Assembly (NCBI RefSeq): GCF_007489285.1
Contig: NZ_VLIY01000005.1
Coordinates: forward strand, 196,905 to 260,904
DNA: 64,000 bases
Source: Skermania sp. ID1734
GTDB taxonomy: Bacteria > Actinomycetota > Actinomycetes > Mycobacteriales > Mycobacteriaceae
Direction: 5' to 3'
Part shown: one piece after another, positions 25,888-35,185 of the stretch
Layout: the number at the start of each line of letters is the position of its first letter
Numbering within the stretch: the stretch's first letter is position 1
Program-made: the position numbers and the translations under genes
Notes under the pieces: generated by a model
The model's database searches: none
Told to the model about the DNA's origin: nothing
The model's input: the letters and a program-made list of their open reading frames with translations, nothing else

Positions 25888-26539
25888 TTGTAGCCGCTAT
25901 CGTCGGGGAACTCTGACCGGGTGCTCGACACGGTTTCTGCCGCGGATGCATAGGCGTCGATGGCTGATCGTCGCTTCTGCCCGAAGGGCCTAGAGCGCGC
26001 GATTGGCATCAGGAGTTCACTCCATTTTCGTGGTCGAACAGCCGTCGAATCCATCTAAGGGCGTCGCGTGCCCTCCAGATTTGGCTGTCGCGAAGGACGC
26101 TTCGTCGCGAGCGTAGCAAACGTTTGGCGTCGCTGGCTAACTCTGGTTTACCGTATACGCAGAGTATGGGGTGAATGTTGTAATTTGGTGAGAACGTAAG
26201 CGCTGCTGTGCGATTCAGGCATGCTTACGTAACGAGAATCACCCTAGAGTTCACCCTAGGAATCCACTCGTCGTTGTGCTAATGCGCATTCCACCGCTGA
26301 TAGCAATCACTTAGCTAAACAAGGCAGGGGCATACGTTGCTCGATGGCAAGCCAACGGAGGCGGCAAGTTGAGGCGAGCAGTGGACATATATTGCGCTCA
26401 CCCGCGCCCATGTGCACCACTCATTCGCGCCTGCAATAAACTGCTTGCCCAAACCCAGTTGTATTACTGTGCAGTTGATCTTGCCGTCAGCGCCCGCTTC
26501 GACCATCGCGACGGCAGCGAATCGGGGTGAACTTGATCG
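25888..26539. other. Upstream regulatory region of the polysaccharide operon
   Basis: Divergent promoter region between the polymerase gene (minus) and the UbiA gene (plus). No gene is convincing; a plus-strand frame at 26412-26747 overlaps the UbiA gene in another frame and has no domain. An inverted repeat and a pair of direct repeats lie at 26194-26259. Confidence 0.45.
26194..26259. promoter_or_regulatory. Inverted and direct repeats in divergent promoter region
   Basis: ACGTAAGC (26194-26201) is repeated in inverse as GCTTACGT (26223-26230) with 21 bases between. Ten bases further, CACCCTAG occurs twice exactly (26240-26247 and 26252-26259), 12 bp apart. Both look like regulator half-sites about 310-370 bp upstream of the minus-strand polymerase gene. 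The binding proteins are unknown. Confidence 0.35.
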
Positions 26540-27574
26540 ATGCCGCGCACCAACTCTCGGGGCGCCGACAGCGCCGACAGCCTCGACGCTGAAGCGGAGC
26601 CAATCTCGCGCTGGAGCCGGGCGTGGCGCTTACTCCACGCTCATGCCGAAATCTGCCGCCCGGACACCGTTTTCTACGCCGGTCTTGTCGCCCTTGCGGG
26701 CGCGGGAGTCGCCGAGTCCACCGCTGCCAATTGGCGACTCGTCATAGCGTGGATAGTCCCGACCTTCGCCTGGGTAGCGTCAATGTACGGCGGCGACTTT
26801 TTCGACCGCGAACTCGATGCGCAGGCGAAGCCATCCCGACCGATCCCCAGCGGCCGCATTGCCAGTCGTACCGCCTTCGCATGTGCGGCGGGATTGGTCA
26901 GCACCGGATTCGTTCTCACCGCGGTAGTCAACTACCGGGCTTTGGTGGTGGCATTGATTGCCGCCGTATCGGGCATCGCATATGCCAAGGTGCTCAAAGC
27001 CAGAGGGCTGGCTGGCAACGTGGCGCACAGCGTGCCGACAGTCGCAGCCTTCATCTTCGGCGCAATGGCGGTGCATCCGACGCCGACCCACCCGATCGCC
27101 ATCGTCACCATCGCGGTGATGCTCGGAATTCACGATTGCGGGTCAAACCTGCTTGGCGCGCTCGGTGACCGCGATGGCGACCGAGCTAGTGACTGCGCTA
27201 CGTACCCCGCCGTGCACGGCGACGCTGCGACCGTGCGGGTCCTTGCCGCGATCTTCGCGTTGTGGGCAGTTCTGGCGCTGCTGGTGCCGTTTGTTCTGCC
27301 AACCGAATTCCATGCCGCCTACTATGGCGCCGGAGTGGCCGTAGCGCTGGCGCTTGTCGCCACCAGCCTGTTGATCGTGGTGCGCAGTGCACGACCGATC
27401 TCGAAGCGTTCTTGCCGGCGAGCTCACGAGGTGCTTGTCGTCGAGCGACTCGTCCTGCCGTCGGCACTACTCGTCGCCTCCGGTCATTACGTGATCTTCG
27501 CCGCCGTGGCTGTGCCATCGCTTGTCGCCACGGTCCTCGCGACGGTTCTCATGCGCGAACGACGCAGTTGGTGA
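26540..27574 (+). CDS. UbiA-family prenyltransferase
   Basis: A 344-residue integral-membrane prenyltransferase with about eight hydrophobic helices. The first Asp-rich motif is GGDFFDRELDAQAKPSRPIPSG (D-X2-D-X3-D followed by the typical KPSRPIPSG) and the second is LGDRDGDRAS. The family transfers isoprenyl chains to aromatic or other acceptors; in actinobacteria members also make decaprenyl-phosphoribose for arabinan synthesis. Its acceptor here is unknown, but closeness to a polymer locus allows a lipid-carrier role. A strong terminator follows at 27700-27747. Confidence 0.85.
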   Translation: MPRTNSRGADSADSLDAEAEPISRWSRAWRLLHAHAEICRPDTVFYAGLVALAGAGVAESTAANWRLVIAWIVPTFAWVASMYGGDFFDRELDAQAKPSRPIPSGRIASRTAFACAAGLVSTGFVLTAVVNYRALVVALIAAVSGIAYAKVLKARGLAGNVAHSVPTVAAFIFGAMAVHPTPTHPIAIVTIAVMLGIHDCGSNLLGALGDRDGDRASDCATYPAVHGDAATVRVLAAIFALWAVLALLVPFVLPTEFHAAYYGAGVAVALALVATSLLIVVRSARPISKRSCRRAHEVLVVERLVLPSALLVASGHYVIFAAVAVPSLVATVLATVLMRERRSW

Positions 27575-27699
27575 CGAGCGGCGCGGATTGCTGGTCCACC
27601 CGTAATTTCACCCCTTTGCGTGCGTCTTTTGGGCCGCCGCACTCAATAGAGTGAACGCGACGATCACCGAATGCCCTTTCGGGTGATGGTTATAGGCGA

Positions 27700-27747
27700 G
27701 GCATCTCCGGTTCACCCCCCGACGAACCGGAGGTGCCCCGCTTTTTT
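27700..27747 (+). terminator. Rho-independent terminator after the UbiA gene
   Basis: A 14-bp stem (27700-27713 with 27724-27737, one G-T pair) with a 10-base loop is followed by CCGC and six T residues. It is about 125 bp after the UbiA stop and before the LuxR regulator, so it separates the polysaccharide locus from the regulator pair. Confidence 0.75.
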
Positions 27748-27769
27748 GTCGGCAGTTTTTTGTCGGCAG
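27742..27769 (+). repeat. Exact 14-bp tandem duplication
   Basis: TTTTTTGTCGGCAG occurs twice head to tail (27742-27755 and 27756-27769). The first copy supplies the T tract of the terminator, so the duplication adds a second T tract 14 bp later. It is probably a replication-slippage product. Confidence 0.7.
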
Positions 27770-27939
27770 TGTGCGAGGACCCTTGGTCGGTAGCTGACCG
27801 CTCCGCAACCACGCCAGTCGCGAGTTGGTGAAATCGAGGGTGAATTTGCGCAAATCGGACAAAACCTGTCGCGTGGACCGTTTTTGACCTGTTTAGTTGA
27901 CCAGGGGTCGGGTCAAAAAGGCGTCGCGCGTTTAGTGCG

Positions 27940-30477
27940 ATGCGCACCAAGGGGGCTCAATTGACCATGCAGCAGCGCGCAGCGCTTCCGCGTGCCCGAC
28001 TGTTCGACATCTTGGACTCAGAGCGACTCGTCGTTGTGCGTGGCGCACGAGGGTCCGGGAAGTCTGCCCTGATCACCTCGTGGATCGAGCACGGAGGTGC
28101 GAAAGGTCGCGTGGTCTGCCGGATGCGGCCGCCGGCGCCGAACACGACCGCCGACGAGTACTGGTCCGCGTTAATCGACAAATTGCGCCGCAGCGGAGTA
28201 ATCCTGTCGGCAACTGACACGACAGGTGACGGCAGCGCGTTCGCCACCCTGATCCGGACACTTGCCCAGATCGACGTGGACGTATTGCTCGTCGCTGAGC
28301 ACCCTACGCGGCTCGACGCTGTTGAGATCGCCGGGCAATTTGCGCAACTGGCCACCGACTGCCCGCGGGTTCATGCGGTGATAGAGACCTGGCACGTGCT
28401 GTATGGGTATGTCCAGCTGCTCACCGAAGGTATTGCGGAAATCGGCCCGCACGACCTGCGATTCACGTGTGACGAGGTCGCTGAGCTGTTCGCCAACTAT
28501 GGGTTCCAGCTAACCCCCGAGGTCGTCCGTTCGCTGCGGCACACCCTGGGCGGCGAAGCCTTCGCGACCGACCTTGCGCTGCTTATGTCGAAACGACTGG
28601 GCTATGCAGCAGTGGACGAATTCGGCGATGCGGCACCCGAACTCGTTGCCGTACTTATCGACACTGTCGAGCAATTGCTGTCTCGCTCCAGCGTGACGGC
28701 CTGGCGCGCGGCGATCCTGGCGACCGCCCCCGCGCGCAAACTCACGAATGAAACGGCGGCAGTACTGGGAGTCACCGACGCCGAGGAACTTTTCGAAACC
28801 CTGGAGCGTCAGGGACTGCTGCAGCGGACGTCTAGTGATCTGGCGTGGGAATACCCGGCGGCGCTGCGGTTCGGGCTGCTCGAGCTCGAGCGGCGCAACG
28901 ACCCCTCGCTTGGCAAGCAAGCCTTGATCCGCCTTGCGGAGCACAGCCTGGCCGCCGACGATCCCACCGCGGCTCTGCATTACGCCGTCGATGCCCGCGC
29001 CTGGAAGCGTGCTGGCCGGATACTTTTCGCTCACTATGCGCGCATTGTCGATGAGGATCTCGGCGGGCTCTTTCGGGCCGTCTGCATGTTCCCGCGCTCG
29101 GAACTGGCTCGATTCCCCTTGGTGCGTGCGGCCAGGTTCGCACTGACGACGTGTAATGAATCCGCGATCCACTCGGTCGAGTTGCCAGAGTCTTTCGAGG
29201 ATCTGGCGGCTCTGGGCGCAAGCCAGGACGTAGCCGAAACGGTGACGATGGCGATAACCGAAGCTGTCGCATTGCGTCGCAGCGCCAAGTTCGCGGAGGC
29301 CGTCGCATTGAGTCGGCGTATCGAGCCCATCCTCTACGGCGCCCGGGACGCCGGCAACGAGGATGTGGCGCGCCGCGCGCCGCTGATCTACCTGCAAACG
29401 GCGGTGACCTACCAATTGACCGGCGAATTGGCCGACGCGACGTCGGACTTCCAAGTGGCATTCCGGGACGGACACCAATTCGTCCGGCGCCAGGCGGCCG
29501 GTGGGATTGCTCTGAACTGGGCGCTGTGTGGCGACGCCCGCCGGGTGCGCAAGTGGCTCGACGTAGAGAACGCGCAACCGTTCCAGGACGGCGAGTTCGG
29601 CGATTTCATGCGCGTTGCCGGGCGGTGTGCTGCGGTGTTATATCACCTCGATCAGTTCGACTTTGTGACCGCTGATGCCCTCCTGCAGGGGCTCGGCGGA
29701 CCGGCTTTCCATGACGAGCTGTGGGCGTTCATCGCCTATGCGCGCTGCCAGGCATCGCTGGTGACCGGTCGCGTGGACGAGCCGCTGAGCTGGGTGACCC
29801 GCACGATAGCGGAGCACCGCGCGCACTTCGCCCAGTCGCCCTTTGCCGACGACCTGCTCACCGCAGTGCAGGCTGAGCTGGAACTTGCGGCCGGGCAAGC
29901 TAATTCGGCGGACGTGCGGATCAACGCAACGACGTCGAAGCACCCAGTGGTCGTGGCGGCGCGCGCCCGCACCCAGTTGCTTACCGGGCGGCCCGAGGAT
30001 GCGATCGCCACGGTGACCGAAATAGATTGGCCAGCTTCCGGTTACGTGCGAGCGCATATCGATGGCCTGCTGATCAAGGCGGCAGCTCATCTCGATCTGG
30101 GAGACAAGCCGCACGCGGTGGCCAGCTGGCGGCAGGCATGTTTCCTTGCGGAGCACTCGGATTGCCAATTGCCCTTCGCCTTCATGGCGCTGGATCGCCG
30201 GACCCTCTTAGCGGAGGCCGCGGACATGCCAGGCCCGGCGGTGCCCGCCGGATCCGATATCTTTCCGGCGGCAGCACCTTTCGTTCGACTGTCGGTGCGG
30301 GAACGGGAAGTTTTGCGGCTGTTGGCCGAAGGAGCTGCTGCGCACCAGATCGCCAGAAAGCTCTTTGTCTCGGAGAACACGATCAAGACGCAGCGGCGCA
30401 GTATTTACAAAAAGCTCAACGCAGCGAACCGGAGCCAAGCCGTCTCGACCGCTCAGGAACTGCGCCTACTGGCATAG
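27940..30477 (+). CDS. MalT-like STAND ATPase/LuxR-family transcriptional regulator (copy A)
   Basis: An 845-residue signal-transduction ATPase with a C-terminal LuxR DNA-binding domain. The Walker A motif is GARGSGKS (residues 35-42), the central part (about 380-740) is helical and TPR-like, and the HTH (LSVREREVLRLLAEGAAAHQIARK, then ENTIKTQRRSIYKKL) lies at about 782-838. Such proteins oligomerise on binding an inducer and activate transcription. ATG 27940 is used; TTG 27961 has AAGGGGG five bases upstream and ATG 27967 is also possible. It is a paralogue of, and convergent with, the gene at 30493. The target genes are unknown; the polysaccharide locus next door is an obvious candidate. 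Confidence 0.87.
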   Translation: MRTKGAQLTMQQRAALPRARLFDILDSERLVVVRGARGSGKSALITSWIEHGGAKGRVVCRMRPPAPNTTADEYWSALIDKLRRSGVILSATDTTGDGSAFATLIRTLAQIDVDVLLVAEHPTRLDAVEIAGQFAQLATDCPRVHAVIETWHVLYGYVQLLTEGIAEIGPHDLRFTCDEVAELFANYGFQLTPEVVRSLRHTLGGEAFATDLALLMSKRLGYAAVDEFGDAAPELVAVLIDTVEQLLSRSSVTAWRAAILATAPARKLTNETAAVLGVTDAEELFETLERQGLLQRTSSDLAWEYPAALRFGLLELERRNDPSLGKQALIRLAEHSLAADDPTAALHYAVDARAWKRAGRILFAHYARIVDEDLGGLFRAVCMFPRSELARFPLVRAARFALTTCNESAIHSVELPESFEDLAALGASQDVAETVTMAITEAVALRRSAKFAEAVALSRRIEPILYGARDAGNEDVARRAPLIYLQTAVTYQLTGELADATSDFQVAFRDGHQFVRRQAAGGIALNWALCGDARRVRKWLDVENAQPFQDGEFGDFMRVAGRCAAVLYHLDQFDFVTADALLQGLGGPAFHDELWAFIAYARCQASLVTGRVDEPLSWVTRTIAEHRAHFAQSPFADDLLTAVQAELELAAGQANSADVRINATTSKHPVVVAARARTQLLTGRPEDAIATVTEIDWPASGYVRAHIDGLLIKAAAHLDLGDKPHAVASWRQACFLAEHSDCQLPFAFMALDRRTLLAEAADMPGPAVPAGSDIFPAAAPFVRLSVREREVLRLLAEGAAAHQIARKLFVSENTIKTQRRSIYKKLNAANRSQAVSTAQELRLLA

Positions 30478-30492
30478 GACGAGCTACCCGAG

Positions 30493-33144
30493 CTATGAGA
30501 CCTGCATGTCCGCATGGTCGAGTAGGTGCAACCGCGCCGCCTGTGCGAGCGCTTGTTCTCGGGTATTGACGCCGAGTTTTCGGTACAGGCTTCGCAACTG
30601 AGTCTTGACGGTGTTGGGCGAGACGAACTGGTTCTTCGCTATCGCGGTGAGGGTCAAACCTTGCGAAATAAACTGCAGCAGTTCACTTTCGCGCGGCGTC
30701 AGCCGCACCACCGCGAGGCTTCCCGCAGGAAATACCGGCGGCTGCAGCGCGGCAAGCGCGGGCGCGGAAACCCCGGTCAATTCGCTGAGCCGATCTCGGT
30801 GGGCACTGCCGAGCAGAGCGAACGGCAGATAGCAGCCGCATCGCTCCGCGATCCGGCAGGCCGTGCGCCAACATTGGGTCGCCGCATCGTCGTCGCCACC
30901 GCTGACGTGAGCGGCGGCTTCGATAAGCATCGCGTCGATGCGTACTCGCGCACATGTCTCTTCGCTGTGCGTGGCTCCCGACGCTGCGGCGAGCGCTGCG
31001 TCGGGACGTCCGGTGAGTAGCTCGGTTCGGGCGCGAGCTACGAGAAGTGCTGGGCCACTGCGGGCTTGGACATTGTCGAGGACTGCCACGGCGGCGTTGG
31101 CATCTCCGGCGGCGAGGTGCAGGTCTACACGCACCGCAGTGATCAGGCGATGCCCCAGGGACTCCGGGACGTAGTAGTGGCGGTGCTGCTGAATCATGGT
31201 GTCGAGCCAGTCCAGACCCTCGGTGGGCTCGCCGCACAGCAGGGACCACAGCGCTCTGACGTAGGCCATGAGCGCCCACCGCTCTTCCCGAAATTCCGGC
31301 TCACCGAGGTTGTCGAGAACCTGCCTCGCCGCGTCGAGGTCGAATCGTTCGAGGTGACACAACGCTTGCGCGCAGTCGCCCGGCAGCCGCATCGAGGTGC
31401 CCCACCGCCCGGGCGGATGAGCCTGGTCGGCCCCGGCGCGCAACCATTGAACGGTGCGCGGCATATCGCCTTGTAACGCCCAGTTGAGCGCCAACACACC
31501 CGCGGACTTGCGACGTACAGCGCTGCTCCCGGACCGGAACGCATAGAGCAATTGCGTTGCCGCGCTGCTGTAGCGTCCGGCAAGTTGGAAAGTCGTGGCC
31601 AGCGTCAGCCGCAACATCGAGCGCTGCGCGTCGAGATGCGGCTTGTTCATCTCGAACACGTCATCCAAGATCCGGTGGATTCGCTCGGCTAGTTCTACCG
31701 CCTCCCCGTAGTAGCCCAACCGCCGCAGCCCCAGCGCTCTGATCGTCGCCCGGGTCGCGATCGACATGGCTTCCTCGCTCGTGGCGATGGCCGCCAAATC
31801 GGCGTCGGTGGTGGGCAAATCGGCGACAACCAAAGGCATTTCGCCGAGACCGATCAGACTCGAGCGCGCCGCCTGAACCACCGGAAACGATTCACGGTGC
31901 TCGTCCGGAAAAGCCTGCAAGACCCGTACCGCACCCGCGAGGTCCTCGTCGATGATGCGCGCGAAGTGTTTCTCGAAAATTTCTCCGACGACCGTCCAGT
32001 TCTCCGCATCGCAGGCATACAGCGTCGCCTCGGTCGCGTTGTCTTCCGCGAGCGCGCTTGCGGCGAGGGCGTCGAGCGTCTCCGCGACATCGTCGTCGAG
32101 TTCGCGACGCGCGATCTGCAGCAGGCCCATACGCAGGGCCGCTGGGTACTCCACCAGGCTGTCGCGAGATCGGCGTTGCAGCAGGCCTAGCTGTTCCAGC
32201 GCCGGCGGAACGGTGTCAGGATTGATGGTGCGCAGGGGCGCCCATTCGAGGACCACTTTCCGCCACGGGGAAACGTCGTTCCGATCCAGGACCGCCTCGG
32301 CCGTCGCTGACAATCGGGCAAGGTATTCAGGAACCGGCCCGCCGCGCAGATCGACCACCGGGTAGCCGAGCTGTTTGGCCAGGCGAGCCGCGAGCACCGT
32401 CGGCGCGACCTCGCCATTAATCAACCGGTGCAACCGTTCAGCTGCTTCGGAACCGAGTTCGATACCGACCGTGCGGTGCACGGCGATAATTTCTTCCACG
32501 GTGAAACACAGTTGCTCCGGACCGATTTCGACGTGACCGTCGACGGCCGCCAACTCGACTGCGTCGAAGATTGCCGCGCGGGTTTCCACGATCACCGACA
32601 ACTCGGAACAACGCCTCAGCAACTCGAGCAGGCGCGCACCGACCGCCGGGGCGTCCACACAGTTGCCGAGTTGGTCGAGCACCATAACGAGATCACCGTC
32701 GATTGCCGACGCGGCTTCGTCCACACTGAACGACGCATCCTGCGGTGATCCAGTGCCGCGGAGCCCGCGCAACACGGTGTTCAGATATTCCGCGGCGCTG
32801 CAGCCGAAGACGGGCTCCGGGATCCGCACCACCCGCGTGCGTGGCTCGAGGCGCGCGATCCACGCATCGATCACGGTGGACTTGCCCGACCCCTCCGGTC
32901 CACGCACTACGGCCAAACGGACACCGTCGTTGAACTCGTCGAGGAACCTGCTCCTGAACACGGCACTCTGGTCGATGCCGAGGGGCATACGTCGTGTTAG
33001 TAGAGGCTGATGCCGGAAGTTGCGTCCGTTTTCCGCCGGGGTGTGCAGTGAGCTATGACTGTCGCCTGTCAAGGCACTCACCCCAAACGATCGCCGGTGC
33101 AAACCGCGCTTTCGCATTACGGCAAGCATTCGACGCGACACCAA
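30493..33144 (-). CDS. MalT-like STAND ATPase/LuxR-family transcriptional regulator (copy B)
   Basis: An 883-residue paralogue of the adjacent gene, with the same order of parts: Walker A GPEGSGKS (82-89), helical TPR-like middle with matching motifs (EYPAALRMGLLQ against EYPAALRFGLLE; VLALNWALQGD against GIALNWALCGD) and a C-terminal LuxR HTH (LTPRESELLQFISQGLTLTAIAKN, NTVKTQLRSLYRKLGV). The first 52 residues have no counterpart in copy A; ATG 32988 would give the same N-terminal length as copy A, so the true start may be there. The two stop codons are only 15 bp apart, without a terminator between. Confidence 0.87.
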   Translation of the reverse strand: MVSRRMLAVMRKRGLHRRSFGVSALTGDSHSSLHTPAENGRNFRHQPLLTRRMPLGIDQSAVFRSRFLDEFNDGVRLAVVRGPEGSGKSTVIDAWIARLEPRTRVVRIPEPVFGCSAAEYLNTVLRGLRGTGSPQDASFSVDEAASAIDGDLVMVLDQLGNCVDAPAVGARLLELLRRCSELSVIVETRAAIFDAVELAAVDGHVEIGPEQLCFTVEEIIAVHRTVGIELGSEAAERLHRLINGEVAPTVLAARLAKQLGYPVVDLRGGPVPEYLARLSATAEAVLDRNDVSPWRKVVLEWAPLRTINPDTVPPALEQLGLLQRRSRDSLVEYPAALRMGLLQIARRELDDDVAETLDALAASALAEDNATEATLYACDAENWTVVGEIFEKHFARIIDEDLAGAVRVLQAFPDEHRESFPVVQAARSSLIGLGEMPLVVADLPTTDADLAAIATSEEAMSIATRATIRALGLRRLGYYGEAVELAERIHRILDDVFEMNKPHLDAQRSMLRLTLATTFQLAGRYSSAATQLLYAFRSGSSAVRRKSAGVLALNWALQGDMPRTVQWLRAGADQAHPPGRWGTSMRLPGDCAQALCHLERFDLDAARQVLDNLGEPEFREERWALMAYVRALWSLLCGEPTEGLDWLDTMIQQHRHYYVPESLGHRLITAVRVDLHLAAGDANAAVAVLDNVQARSGPALLVARARTELLTGRPDAALAAASGATHSEETCARVRIDAMLIEAAAHVSGGDDDAATQCWRTACRIAERCGCYLPFALLGSAHRDRLSELTGVSAPALAALQPPVFPAGSLAVVRLTPRESELLQFISQGLTLTAIAKNQFVSPNTVKTQLRSLYRKLGVNTREQALAQAARLHLLDHADMQVS

Positions 33145-33336
33145 CGCAAACCTTCATGCAATACCTGTCTGTCCCCGGAGGGGACGCGTAAACATTTTTA
33201 ACCGAATTCACCCGCTAAGTAATCCTTCTGCGAGTGGTTGAAAATATTGCACTCCACAACTGTCCGAATTGTGTTGAGCAATCGGCCTGTCGCCGCGCAT
33301 TGGACGCCCGCCGCCGTTATGTGCAGGCTGAAGCAC

Positions 33337-34533
33337 ATGAACGCGCCTCTTCCGCTCGCGGGCGTCACCGTCGTGACGCTGGAACAAGCAGTCGCAGCTC
33401 CGATGGCGACTCGACACCTGGCCGACCTGGGAGCCCGCGTCATCAAAATCGAACGGATCGGCGAGGGCGATTTCGCGCGCAATTATGACCACGCCGTGCA
33501 TGGCCTGGCCACCCATTTCGTCTGGCTCAACCGGGGCAAGGAATCAGTGGCGCTCGACCTGAAGTCGGCCAGTGGGCTGCAGGTGGCGCATCGGTTGATT
33601 TCTCACGCTGACGTTTTCGTGCAGAACTCCGCACCTGGAGCTGCCGAGCGACTTGGCCTGGACCCGGAGCAGTTGCACGAGAAGAATCCGCGGCTCGTGA
33701 TCGCCAGCATCTCCGGTTACGGCACCGCGGGCCCGCTGCGTGACCGGAAGGCCTACGACATGCTCATCCAGGCCGAGTCCGGACTCATCTCGGTCACCGG
33801 CACTCCCGAGACGGCAACCAAGACCGGCGTGCCCAGCTCCGACATCGCGGCCGGGTTGTACACCAGTCAGTCGGTCCTCGCGGCACTGTTCCGTCGGGAA
33901 CGCACCGGCCGCGGCGCAATTATCGATATTTCGATGTTCGACGCCACCGTCGAATGGCTCGGCCATCCGATGTACATGCAGCTGTACGGCGGTCGGCAGA
34001 TCCCACGGATGGGACTGGGCCACGCCTCGATCACTCCGTACGACGCATTCCCGACCAGTGACGGCGAGATTCTGATCGGTGTGCAAAACGATCGCGGTTG
34101 GCGGACGTTGGTCACCGACGTGCTCGACCGGCCAGATCTCGCCGACAATCCGCAGTACGCCACGAACCCGCTTCGCGTCGCGAACCGCGCAGCGTGTGAC
34201 GCGGCCGTGGCCGCGGAAACCCGGCGATTCACCACCGCGGAACTCGACGCGCGACTGGCCGCCGCTGGAGTGCCGGCCGCCAAGATCAACGACATGGCCG
34301 GACTGGTCAACCACTCGCAGCTGGCCGAACGTGACCGCTGGCGCGAAATCGATACGCCAATCGGTCCGGTGCAGGCGCTGTTGCCGCCCATGACTTTTCG
34401 CGACATCGAGCTGCCGATGGGTGCAATTCCCGCGCTGGGCGCGCACTCTGAGGCGGTGCTGGCCGAACTTGGTTACGGTGCAGATGAAATCGATCAGCTG
34501 GTGGCCGATGGAATCATCGGCCACCAGAGATAG
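33337..34533 (+). CDS. CaiB/BaiF-type (class III) CoA-transferase
   Basis: A 398-residue family III CoA-transferase, which moves CoA between a carboxylic acid and an acyl-CoA via an enzyme-Asp thioester. LAGVTVVTLEQAVAAPMATRHLADLGARVIKIER is the family N-terminus (segment from residue 6), followed by FVWLNRGKESVALDL and KAYDMLIQAESGL, in which the Asp of AYDML is the expected catalytic residue. ATG 33337 gives the usual N-terminus; the frame is open to 33238 but without features. Substrate unknown. It stands alone between the LuxR regulator (divergent) and the chorismate mutase (convergent, 9 bp between stops). Confidence 0.92.
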   Translation: MNAPLPLAGVTVVTLEQAVAAPMATRHLADLGARVIKIERIGEGDFARNYDHAVHGLATHFVWLNRGKESVALDLKSASGLQVAHRLISHADVFVQNSAPGAAERLGLDPEQLHEKNPRLVIASISGYGTAGPLRDRKAYDMLIQAESGLISVTGTPETATKTGVPSSDIAAGLYTSQSVLAALFRRERTGRGAIIDISMFDATVEWLGHPMYMQLYGGRQIPRMGLGHASITPYDAFPTSDGEILIGVQNDRGWRTLVTDVLDRPDLADNPQYATNPLRVANRAACDAAVAAETRRFTTAELDARLAAAGVPAAKINDMAGLVNHSQLAERDRWREIDTPIGPVQALLPPMTFRDIELPMGAIPALGAHSEAVLAELGYGADEIDQLVADGIIGHQR

Positions 34534-34542
34534 GTCGATCAA

Positions 34543-35097
34543 CTAATTGCAGAGCGACCGGACCGCTCGGGCGGTAGCGGCCACGTGGAGTGCGTCCAGT
34601 CCTTGCTCGCCGCCTTGCGTGGCGACCGCGTCGGTGAGCAGTAGCGGACAGCTTGGTTCCGCCAAAGACACGGCCACCGCGCGTAGTTGCGTGACCATCG
34701 CGCCGTTGGCCGTGTCGATTTGTTTCCGAGGCCCGGACAGATCCGGGCGGTGCACGGGCGGTGAGGCCAACCGCGTGCTCCACATCGTGAACAGTGCCCG
34801 CTGAACCAACTTGTTGGCCTCGATCTGGTCGCGGAAAACCGCATCGGCGCGAATCGGATCGACGCCCTCGCGCAGGGCCTGTATCCGAACGGACTCCAGT
34901 ACTTGTTGCTCGCGTGCGGGATCATCGATCGGCCCGGCCGGATACTTGGCAGCCGCGACGGCGTCCGCGGTCTCGAGGCGTTGCACGACCGCGGTCACCA
35001 GCGGCGTCAACGGGTTGGCCGGTGCCGCATGGGCGAGGCCGTTCGCCCAGAACGTCAAGCCGGTGGTGAATATCAGCGTCACGAGTAGGCCTGGCAT
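34543..35097 (-). CDS. Secreted chorismate mutase (AroQ-gamma type)
   Basis: A 184-residue exported chorismate mutase resembling the secreted mycobacterial enzyme Rv1885c. A signal peptide (LLVTLIFTTGLTFWANGLAHA) leads to an all-helical domain with RLETADAVAAAKYPAGPIDD, REQQVLESVRIQALREGVD, VFRDQIEANKLVQRALF, and two Cys (near SCPLL and SLCN) that can form the stabilising disulphide. It rearranges chorismate to prephenate outside the cytoplasm; the reason secreted forms exist is unclear. ATG 35097 is chosen; the frame continues to 35460 without coding features. The gene is divergent from the 147-residue membrane protein. Confidence 0.9.
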   Translation of the reverse strand: MPGLLVTLIFTTGLTFWANGLAHAAPANPLTPLVTAVVQRLETADAVAAAKYPAGPIDDPAREQQVLESVRIQALREGVDPIRADAVFRDQIEANKLVQRALFTMWSTRLASPPVHRPDLSGPRKQIDTANGAMVTQLRAVAVSLAEPSCPLLLTDAVATQGGEQGLDALHVAATARAVRSLCN

Positions 35098-35185
35098 GGA
35101 TCGATTATTCGCCTGGCGCTGGTGGTAGCCGTCCCGGGCCGCCAAGTGGTATATCGGATATGTCGTAGTTTTCAGGAGCGCGTAA

